This document shows, piece by piece, positions 55,248 through 64,000 of a stretch of DNA of 64,000 nt. The stretch is from positions 1,147,880 to 1,211,879 of the forward strand of contig ML976987.1 in the NCBI GenBank assembly GCA_010015675.1. Direction: 5' to 3'. Numbering within the stretch: position 1 is the first letter of the stretch; each line of letters opens with the position of its first letter. The notes under the pieces were generated by a model. That model was not told the DNA's origin and did not search any database. It saw nothing but the letters and a program-made list of their open reading frames with translations. Made by a program: the position numbers and the translations under genes. The DNA comes from Byssothecium circinans (taxonomy: Eukaryota; Ascomycota; Dothideomycetes; Pleosporales; Massarinaceae).

Positions 55248-56607
55248 CTAGCGACGAGTGGGTAACTCAACGGCGTGCAGTTTGTAGTCCAGGTCGGTGG
55301 GGTTTTTCAGTGGCTCGACGAATAGAGTGTCGTTTTCACGTTCAACGTGTATCTTTCCGCTGGAGAGTTGAGCAGGGTGTTGACTTCGCTCCGGTCGCAA
55401 CATCGTGCTTTTGTTTCGCCCCAGGGACCCGGCGTCTCTCATTGCGACCCTTTGTTTGTGCTCCAAATCCGCTTTTCGAGACCGCAACAAAGCATTTTCC
55501 CAATTGACGTGAAACCGCCGACTTGTTTGAATCAAAGCTGGCGCCGTTGTGAAGATTCCTCATTGAATCGAGACATGAACTCAGTACAGCACTGATCGCG
55601 TTCGAAATCTCGGCTTCGACTTGCTTGATTTTATAAAACAGTTGCCATGTTTCAGGTTTGACGTCGTGTTCTTTGTATGACAGAGTCATGGCCCCCCGGA
55701 GGAACTAGGGAGTACGTTAGCATAATCCCTAGGAACGGTCTTGAAAAGGATGATTGAAAAGACACCTAAGCAGCATTCGAAGGGTATCTAGCAATTGAAG
55801 CCTGATTGACGAGCAAGACCTGATGATGACCGACGCTGAAAGTTTCTCCCAACTTACATGTAGTATAGTACCCTGCGTGTAAAGAATTTCCAAAAATGGT
55901 AGAAACGCATGGTGGATATGCAAGCGCGCTTGCAAAAGGCGGACCTCAAAGGTGATTGATCTGACCTCGTGACTTTGTGCGGCAGCCAGTCGTTGTTGTG
56001 CTTCTTTGAGTATCCATTCCTCGCCTCGAATGCGGCATAGTAACTCACAATATCTGAAACTGGTATCCTGCATTTCGAAAGGCCCACCATCCCACGTCAT
56101 CCAGTTTTTACGGAAAAACTTTTTGGGATGAAAATAGAATTTGAGTAGTGGCCGATAACATGAAAGCTGCAGAAACTGATCGCTGAAATCGACCTTTGGT
56201 ACGTTCTTCAACCCCTTTGAAATTCCACCCTCGGTGGCTGTCGTACTACCGAACCCCTCGCTCTTTCGCTCTGTCTTCGGTTGACCGCTAGGTTTGAGTG
56301 TCGCAGACTGCGGAGCTCTAGCAGAATCACCAGATATGTTGAACGCCTTCCCTTTCTTCATGACTCCTTTGAACGACTTCGACTTGGCCGTCCTAGCGAT
56401 GCGATGAGCTTGTCGTACCTGAAAAGTCGCGGTTCTGTCAGGATGAGACCTGGGCAGATCGAATCTTGAAATTCGATTATGGCCCGGGCGGATATGTTTC
56501 GATAACGATGTAGCTGCAAGCAAAACCACAGTGTGATGAGGTGTTGTGATCATGATTGAACTGGCAAGGCAACGGGATGCATCATTGGCGCTGGTAGTGG
56601 AGGCCAA
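55248..56607 (-). CDS. Orphan helical protein (paralogue 2), spliced
   Basis: Proposed exons are 56607-55858, 55704-55581 and 55537-55248, with introns of 153 and 43 bp. The phase closes and gives 387 residues. Residues about 153-250 resemble residues 8-104 of the neighbouring gene: PLLKFYFHPKKFFRKNWMTW, MQDTSFRYCELLCRIRG, HEVR and LYTQGTILH stand opposite matching positions. The last exon (HVNWENALLRSRKADLEHKQ) stands opposite NMQYEKALKAKNVFALKNHL there, which supports this splice pattern over the competing open frame that ends at 55342. The second intron has a weak donor (GTTCAT). The first 130 residues are basic and disordered. No domain is recognised. Confidence 0.55.
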
Positions 56608-57838
56608 ACACGGAGAGATTGCGCCGTATTCGAAAGTCGAGGGCTAGAGCGTGGAGTTCTACTCTCGTAGAATAGATGGTAGAGCCTGAATCGAGATTAA
56701 CTTTTGCCCCTGTCGTACTAATCCCGACGCAGACTAGCGCGGAAACTGACTCACGGGGCGTGCGCCTACCTCCTAGCAGGAGATTCAACATCCTCATAAG
56801 GAGCCTACTTGAATCCTGAATTAAGGCTATAATTCTTAACATCATAGAGGAAAGATGTTCCAGCGAACACCAACCCTCCAGATAAAACACCACTCAACTC
56901 TAGTACTACCCCCCCCCCCCCCCCCCCAACTTAGGGAAATACGTCTACAACCTCCATACTAACCCGTACAATTCCTAGTTAATCTTTTGATAACCAGCCT
57001 CTTTATCATCAAGATCCTGCACTACGCAGCCGCAAAATGCACCCCAAAAAGTCACCGCTTAATTGCTTCTTCGCAGATTAGGATATACATCTACTAGTTA
57101 TAGTCGATGAAATAGGTTTAAGAACAAACAACACTAAAAGCATACTCCGTACCTTCACGGTAAACCTGCGTAGGCGTAGGCTTAATTAATACGGCATTAT
57201 ACTGCGGAACTTCACTCCCTAGTTGCAGATACTTGGTCGCTAGATCTCAGCGTTTGCGTCATGGGTTAACGTCAGGAAAAGAGGGATAACTAAAACGCAA
57301 AAGACTCCCTAACCTGTCATATAAGAACCGCCTTGACCTTTATATGCTACATTCTAGAACAGGAACAGGAACAACACAGCACATATAAACCCCAAGTTCA
57401 AACAGCCGACGTGAAAAGATAGTACCAGAATGCTATTCAAATCAGACATGTAGTATAACATAGACCGTAAACTTCGTAAGATAATAAGGAGAAGGAGAAA
57501 AAGAAACCATGAAGAAAATAAAACCTTCCCCATCCAATCCACGTTGCCCCCATGAACTTCCCTTCCCTTCACTTCCCTTCCTGTCCCAGGCGTATATCTC
57601 CTCCTGACTAGCAATCCACCACGTCTAGTTCCCAACAACCCGAAATATACATTGCCATTAGATGCAAGTGGCGGTGACTCAACCATAACCATACCCATAA
57701 CCATAAACGATGAACCATAAACCATGCATACCATATGCCCCCATCCCAAACGCCCAAGAAGCCAGTATATGTCATGAAAAGTAACGCTCCAAACGAATGC
57801 CAACACCCCGCCTGGATTTCTATCGTCTTTGTTTATCG
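56608..57838. other. AT-rich intergenic region with 19-base C run
   Basis: It contains the upstream region of the orphan pair and the 3' UTR of the Zn2Cys6 gene. There is a homopolymer of 19 C at 56909-56927. 56930-57350 is AT-rich without open frames. No gene is supported. Confidence 0.5.
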
Positions 57839-60751
57839 TCACCGCCCTCCATTCATATTGTTCGCGTTGAACCCACTCGTCCCATGCGTGCTGTTCCCAA
57901 AGTCCGGCAACACGCCATTCATACTGATCCCATCCTCGTAGCCCGAGTACCCCGTCATATCCGCCCAATCCCATTCGAGCGTCATCGGCATCTTCCAAAG
58001 ATCCGCCGGCACATTGTTGAAAGCTTGGTCAAAGGTACCCATGGCCATGGCGTTTATGCTGCCCATACCGTTCATTTCGCTGCCTGCTGTGGACATGGGA
58101 AGGCCGTTGTGGATCATGCCGGAGGCCATAGAAGGGGAGGCATATTGCGGAGCGCTGTTACTGCTTTGAAGGGAAGCGTGGGTGAAGTTGGGAGAGAAGG
58201 GGAACGGCTGGTTAGTGATGTCAGCGGTGGAGCGGGTGACGGACAATTTGGGAGCACTTACTTCGTTGAAGCCGTGGAAGTCGGGGTTGAAGATCATTTC
58301 TTGGGGCTGATTCTGTGGTGTTGTGGCGTTGTTCGGGGGTGATGCTGCGCCGCGGTTCTGGTTGAGGATTTCGTTCGCTGTTGCCTCGATCTCGGCGTCC
58401 TGCTCGCTGTCGCCCTGCTTTCGTTTCCGTCTTGACGCATGCTCGCGGTCGGTCTTGTCCAGCACGATAGTCGCTATGCGCTCAAACTCGGCGCATATGT
58501 TGAGCATACGCTTTACGCTGCCGTTGCCTTGCTCGTTCTTGAGCATACTGAGGAAATTGACAACCAGCTTCATCAGTTTCAGATCAGACCGTGATCTCGT
58601 GTCTTGCGGATTTTGCAAAACATTGGCAAAGAGAGTAACGAGTGCGGTGACGGGGAAGTAGATTATCAGCCACACGCAAGAGGGATCACCCTTAGGTATA
58701 TATTTTAGCAGATGAATCGATGCGCGTGCGGCTTGCACACAGAGCTGGGCGGACATGAAGACACGTGGGTTCAGCGGCCGAGCGTTCAGACCCTGGATGG
58801 CAAAGTTTGACAGACGACTTGTCCAGTATCCGTGGTGGACGCTCATACGGTGGATTGTTGTTAGGCAGTTGTAGTAGCCGAGATGCAACACAGCTACCTG
58901 TAAGATCAACGGTGTGTGCGAGGCCTTGATGTCGTGCTCTGGCCTGAACTCCAGCGGGATCTCGTCTTTCCACGTTTCGAGCTCCTTGTCAAGCTCGCCG
59001 ATAGTATTGAGCAGCTCGCCGTCTGTTTGCTTGGTGGCCCTGACTGAGTAAAGTCGCTTGTAGACGTGACTTTGGATGATGGCGAAAGTACACATGGCGC
59101 GGAAAAGGTTCATCTTGCCTTTGCCGTCGGAGAGAGGGATATTGCCGATGTTGTCTGGGGGGTCTTCACTCGGTAGCTCGACGTTCATATCATCGTCATC
59201 TTGGATGGGGGGCCGACCCGAACGCAGGCAGATACTGGAAACGGGTCAGCCAGGTCTGTGAACTGTTGTGAGTAACTTACTCTCTGTCAAGCATGTATGC
59301 GATCCAGAAGACTCGCTTCCGCTGCTCCACCTCGGATGCATTCAAACTGAAGCCAGCGCCCCGCTTGTGCAGGCCGATACTGTGCGATAGACGGATAGCT
59401 GCAGCTATGAAGAAGTATGTGGGCTGCGGATTTGGTGTGCCGAGCAAAAAGAGCCCCTAGAAGTGTTAGTCACGTGAATACATGTGTAGGGACGCGCGCC
59501 TACAATTCCAAGCAGCGCCTGTACGCTGAGCAGATCGGTGTTGCGCATTGTTAGTTCCACCTGTACACTCATAGCATTCTTGAGATACTGCCACGCCTTC
59601 TCGTCCTCCTCTTGTGGAACCAGATTGCTCATCACACGCAGGCGGTGCGCAAAGGCCAGGGCCACATTCAAGCTAGCCCACCAGCCTGAGCCTTCGTAGG
59701 GATCGTCGGAGTAATGCTTGTCGACCAGATGCATGAATGTAGGTTCGTGAAAGAGCGGGAACATGCAGTTGAAGTTTTCAAAGTAGTCCTTGAGCAGCGA
59801 CAGGGCCTCGACTTTGGGTGGGAGCTGGCGGTACACTCTCCGCTTGAAGATATCCTCAAACACATCCGGCCGCCACTGGATCCACTTGTTGTCTTCTATG
59901 GCGTCGGTCGAGATCATCTCCTGGAACGAGTGGTCGCCCGTCTTGTCGTTGACCCACTGGATGCCCTTGGGCGAGAAGATGGAGAAGCCCGACGACGAAC
60001 CAATGTAGCGCGTTTCGCCGCAGTTGTTCGTCACCAGCGAGCACATCATCTCGGCCAGCGCATCCTCGTCCTTGGCCCCATTAACGGGCTGTTGTTGCTG
60101 AGGTGGTTCTGGGGATGTGGTCCCACTGCGGGGACTCGGTAGCCCCGGTTGTGCCGGCGGAGCTTCGTCTGTCTTCTCTACAGACATCACCGACGACTGG
60201 CGCCTTTCGGACGAGGATTGGGCGGCGGCGGGTGTCGAGTTACGCTGTGCGCGGTCGGCCAGGCGCTTCTCAAGGGTGGCCAGATCGGTGCTGCCGTCGT
60301 CGTCTTCGGGGAGCACGCCCGACAGGCGCATCAGCGACTCCATGCGGGCGAGGCGGTTCTCCAGGCCCTCAATGTACTTGGCGCTACAATTGTCAGTCCA
60401 CGGCTTTTGTCTAGGTACAGGGGCTGCTTACCCCTTCGGCGGCTGGCGCTTCTTCTCGACCTGGGTGAAGATGCACTCGGTCTTGTAGTTGAGGCAGTGG
60501 GTGCAGGAGGGCATCTTGCCGTCGCACTTGATCTTCTTTTTCCGACACATATCGCAGGCCCGCGCAATGCGGCGGCGCTTCGGATCGCCCTGGTCGTGCA
60601 CATCGTCGAGATCGTCCTGGGAGAACATCTGGCCCTGCAGCGACGCGGGCATGGGCGAGCCGTTGGCGTTGAGATTGCCGAAGATGCGCGGCGGCGGGTT
60701 CATCAGCGGCGGGCCGGGGGGGTAGAAGGCGTTGTTGCCGTCCATGGTCAA
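57839..60751 (-). CDS. Zn2Cys6 fungal transcription factor
   Basis: Exons are 60751-60432, 60383-59504, 59456-59281, 59234-58262 and 58207-57839 (introns 48, 47, 46 and 54 bp), giving 905 residues. The zinc cluster is at about residues 65-92 ([19 protein letters not shown] then [10 protein letters not shown]), followed by a linker and a dimerisation coiled coil ([20 protein letters not shown]). The fungal-specific transcription factor domain spans about 270-620, with [21 protein letters not shown] and [17 protein letters not shown] motifs. The C-terminus is disordered, Asn/Met/Gly-rich and acidic near [17 protein letters not shown], a likely activation region. It is a nuclear regulator binding CGG half-sites; the target pathway is unknown. 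The last intron is stop-free and a multiple of three, so its retention would add 18 residues (923 total). An alpha/beta hydrolase gene is divergent 600 bp upstream. Confidence 0.9.
58208..58261 (-). other. Stop-free 54-bp intron (possible exitron)
   Basis: Donor GTAAGT, branch-acceptor CACTAACCAG, length 54 and no stop codon. Spliced and retained forms both keep the frame and differ by 18 residues (starting [11 protein letters not shown]). Confidence 0.7.
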
Positions 60752-61357
60752 CTGTCTCGTTCAATTCGCAATCGTTCGTGGTCAATGTCACTCGTGAGAG
60801 CGCCCGGGGGCTCCGTGTGGTTTTGTGTTTTGTGACTGAGAAAGAAATGGTTTGGAGGGGTCGAAGTCTAGACGTCCTGAAACACGGGCGAGTGAGTTGA
60901 CGGACCAGGGCGCTGATTCTGGTATTCGCGCCGAGTCGTCCGCCGTCGTCCGCCGTGTCCGACGTCGTCTATAGTAGCGTGCTAAGTAATGCGCGATGGC
61001 GACGAGGATCACAGTAGCAGCGAGCCTCGATGAATGATCTCCAGGAACGAGCCGAGGCGGACCATGAGGTCATCGTTGAATATTCTCTCTGCTTTCCTTC
61101 TCCATCGTCTACATATACAGACGCACAGCCATCTGTGCGGTCTCTATGTATTGCCAGCGTCAATATCGGCCGGAAATAGTATGCTGGTCGAACTCTTTTA
61201 GCTTTGAAACCAGCTGCACTTGCTCAGCCACCCTCATCCCACTGTGCACCCTTGCCTACTTCCGACATCTACTTTCATCCTGGGCTTGAGCATACCTTGC
61301 TGACGCCTGCCACCAGCTGCGCCGATTACACACCGTGGATTCTCATCTCAGCTCAGC
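60752..61357. other. Divergent promoter region
   Basis: 606 bp between the start codons of the Zn2Cys6 factor (-) and the alpha/beta hydrolase (+). It contains a repeated gtcgtccgccgtc-type stretch at about 60935-60960. No gene is supported. Confidence 0.5.
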
Positions 61358-63329
61358 ATGGCCGACCCGAATCCCAAGCCCATGACGGCCGAAGAGCTGC
61401 TCAAGCACCCCGAATACCCACACATAATTTGGGACCTGAAACCTTCACAAAAAGACAAAGTATCCGTCGCCAACGACCGCGGTGGCCCCTTCAACATTGC
61501 CTACGAGATCCACGGCCATGGAAACACTCATCTCGTGGTACGTGAAGAATCCCTTCCATCGCATCGGTGCTTTGCCACATCAACCCCCCGGAATGGGTGG
61601 TAGCGCTCTGCGTACACACGACTCCAAAAATACGGCACACGCACATTATCATTATTATTATTGCACACGCACAACTATTTGTCATGCCTTGTGGCCTGGG
61701 CAGCGACACCCCGCCAATGATTCCCCCCCCTCCCTACCATTGTTTCGTTTCAGTCTCATTAGCCGTCTCATCTGCGGTGCCCATGTGTCTCACTACCGTG
61801 CCCGGAGCGCATGTTCCACACCTTTTTCGAACGACATGCCTATCACCTATATCACCACGCTAGTAATCATCACACAAAGATCAATCCGCTAACGTGGGGG
61901 GAAATGTAGTGGATAATGGGCCTCGGAGGCATGAAGTATGCATGGCAACGCCAAACTAAAGACCTCGCCCATAAACAGGCAGATACGTATTCGTCGCTGA
62001 TATTCGACAACCGCGGCATCGGCGAATCGGACAAGCCTTTCTTCAGATACACAACGTCTGATATGGCGAAAGACGTCGTCGAGCTCGTCGACCATGTGGG
62101 ATGGACAGGGAAGCGCGAGCTCCATATCATTGGTATCAGCATGGGTGGCATGATTGCGCAGGAGGTGGTGAGTTCCCTTTCATCACCATCACACTAGTCT
62201 TCTTCTCGCCCATCACCTCTATCATGCATACACACCTGCTTCAAGTCGCGAGATATCGGATTCCTAAGCCAGTTCGGAAGCTCTACCATCCGGATATCCG
62301 GTCTAGCATCCCTTCGCCTTGATGTGAGGCGCTGCCTCCAGGCGTCGAAACGTTTCGAGCTCCGGCCAAGACTATCCTCGCAATCTTCACTGTTCTTGTC
62401 GTCCCGCCCCGCCCCGCCCCACCCCCAAGCTTCACTTACCGTGCTTGGCGACAGTAGCTTCCCAGATGGAGTTTTGGTTTGTGACTGACGGGGAATCCAG
62501 GCTATGCTGATACCCGAGCGGATTTGCACGCTCTCGCTTGTGTCAACGGGTTCAGTTCTGTTTAGAACGACTGTGAGTTGTTTCCCCTCGTTTACATCAC
62601 TACGTCTTGCATGCGAGAGTTCGACGAAAATCCGGCTGTCTACAGTCATGTGTCAAATATTAGACATTATTCGACCAAACTCCACAGTCCAACCATGTTG
62701 CCAAATACCCCATAAACGCAACACACACTAACACACCCACCCAGGGCTTCCTAGAAAACCTCTACGCCCGCGCCTCCCTCTTCATCCCCAAATCCCTCGA
62801 CACGCAAATCGCCCACGTAAAAGCCAACCTCTACACCGACACGTACCTCAACTCCCCCGACACCCTCGAGCACGTAGTCCAGCCCTTCCCCACAGCCGGC
62901 GACCGTTTCGCCGCCAACGAAATCTGGAAGCGCTCGCAACCCCAATACTTCACAAAATCCGGCTTCATGCTGCAAGCCGCCGCCGCATGGCTGCACTACA
63001 AATCCCCTCAGGATCTGCATCAGCTGGCGCAGAAGATCGGGAAGCGGAGGATTATGGTGGTGCATGGGACGAAGGATCGGATGATTACGTTTCCGCATGG
63101 CGTGGTGCTTTGGCGGGGGTTGGAGAATGGTGGGGGCAAGACGGGGAAGGAGAATTGGTTGGGGTGGGAGGAGGAGAGTGATGTTTGGGTTGAGGGGGAG
63201 GTAGAGAAGAGGTTTGTGAGGGGCCAGGGGCATGTCCTGCCGATTGAGATGAGGGAGGAGTTTGGGGGGTGGTTGGAGGGGCTGGTGAAGCGGGGGATTG
63301 AGTTGAATGGGAGGGAGGGTGTGGCTTAA
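61358..63329 (+). CDS. Alpha/beta hydrolase
   Basis: Four exons, 61358-61537, 61910-62167, 62501-62572 and 62745-63329; every exon is a multiple of three and all introns are phase 0. The protein has 364 residues. The core alpha/beta-hydrolase features are present: oxyanion region IMGLGGMKYAW, strand/turn LIFDNRGIGESDKP, nucleophile elbow GISMGG with Ser137, acid Asp281 in VVHGTKDRMI and His333 in GQGHVLP. There is no signal peptide and it is probably cytosolic. It resembles the fungal relatives of esterases/epoxide-hydrolase-like enzymes; the substrate is unknown. Introns of 372, 333 and 172 bp are far longer than the 50 bp usual here. The divergent Zn2Cys6 gene upstream might regulate it, but only proximity suggests this. 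Confidence 0.9.
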
Positions 63330-63812
63330 TGAGTTTGTGCGTGCATGTTCGTGGACTGGTGCATGCTTCAGTATATATATTTATGTCGATGCGGGGGAAT
63401 AGCCTGTAGGGATCAGTACCTTCTAGCTTGACAGTACAAAGCGTCATCTCAAATTGACCAGATATTGCGTGTCCATTTCCAACCTCCTTATGGCCTGTTC
63501 CCTCGTCTCTTTTACCGTGTGAAGGCCATCCGGAACCAGCGCGTGTATGTCATTCACCGTAGGGCAAAAAAATATTCCTCGTCTCACTTGCGAATTAACC
63601 ACCTTTGACAAAGGAACTCGCTGCGATTGTAGCATAAACCGATGGAATGAAATCTATACACAGATGTGGTCGCCAGAGGGGTCGTTGAGCCGAGGATATC
63701 GCCGGCGTCATCGTAGTTCCATCGATCGATTCCCTCCCTCCAGCTCCCTATTCATACATTTATCGTCCATCCACCCCAATTCACTCTTCCACCTCATCAT
63801 CATCATACATCC
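63330..63812. other. Convergent intergenic region
   Basis: The 3' flank of the hydrolase gene and of the minus-strand gene entering from the right. No gene is seen. Confidence 0.5.
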
Positions 63813-64000
63813 TTACTCCTCCTCGCTAAATTCAGCGCGACCGGGCTTCGAGTTAAGATACTCGTTCCTGTAATCATTAGCCTCTATCCTCAAATCCCCA
63901 CCGTCTCCATTCCCCAGCCTCCTTCCGGAATGCCCGCCCCCCATGCGCCATCCTCGCTCCGCTGGTGTAAAGTATCAGACTCACCTCTCAATAGCCCACT
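63813..64000 (-). CDS. 3' end of a gene cut by the window edge
   Basis: A partial upstream exon 64000-63985 and a last exon 63867-63813 are joined by a 117-bp intron (donor GTGAGT, acceptor TTACAG). The joined reading is WAIERNEYLNSKPGRAEF then SEEE and stop. Only 22 residues are in the window, so the product cannot be named. The clean donor, acceptor and phase make it likely to be real. Confidence 0.5.

Overview
The window is nuclear DNA of a filamentous ascomycete (Pezizomycotina; Dothideomycetes is plausible but not proven). The genes are single, on both strands and separated by UTR-sized gaps. Introns are short (mostly 43-60 bp) with GTAAGT/GTATGT-like donors and CTAAC-type branch sites. 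Recognisable proteins include fungal orthologues of Spp1/CFP1 (COMPASS), Nse3 (Smc5/6), AIM18, CLU1/TIF31, ARPC5 and a Zn2Cys6 regulator. A pogo/Fot1-type transposon and AT-rich, transition-scarred repeats (RIP-like) lie between gene blocks. Several gene models were assembled by eye from reading frames and splice phase.

Layout. 0-4.8 kb: a class II aldolase gene, then decayed or unclear coding traces. 4.8-10.9 kb: housekeeping block with Spp1-like (-), Nse3 (-) and AIM18-like (+); the last two are divergent around a compact promoter carrying an MCB box and inverted repeats. 11.4-13.5 kb: a single-pass membrane protein with a long disordered tail. 13.9-17.7 kb: a TPR/helical-subtilisin (S8) protease gene followed, 491 bp downstream on the same strand, by a gasdermin-like gene. 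19.5-26.1 kb: a mitochondrial AAA-type ATPase (-) and CLU1 (+), divergent. 26.1-31.3 kb: gene-free and full of short tandem repeats. 31.3-33.7 kb: ARPC5 (-) and a possible small membrane protein. 33.7-38.9 kb: gene-poor. 38.9-40.6 kb: a pogo element with 630 undetermined bases. 40.6-44.3 kb: AT-rich and gene-free. 44.3-52.2 kb: a multi-pass membrane protein, an SDR oxidoreductase and a conserved 198-residue protein, separated by repeats. 52.5-53.6 kb: a tRNA-like (SINE-like) element and RIP-like repeat copies. 53.9-56.6 kb: two tandem diverged orphan paralogues. 57.8-63.3 kb: a Zn2Cys6 transcription factor (-) and an alpha/beta hydrolase (+). The last exon(s) of a minus-strand gene enter from the right edge.

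The most notable system is the protease-gasdermin pair at 13.9-17.7 kb. It has the same arrangement as the Podospora het-Q1/het-Q2 incompatibility pair: a pore-forming gasdermin that is activated when a linked subtilisin-like protease removes its C-terminal segment. The protease here has a complete D/H/N/S catalytic set behind a roughly 440-residue helical N-terminus. The gasdermin candidate ends in a long acidic linker plus a short amphipathic tail, a plausible autoinhibitory piece. A diverged tandem duplication lies between the two genes. Other points of interest are the tandem orphan pair, a stop-free 54-bp intron in the Zn2Cys6 gene, and three repeat families whose copies differ mainly by transitions.
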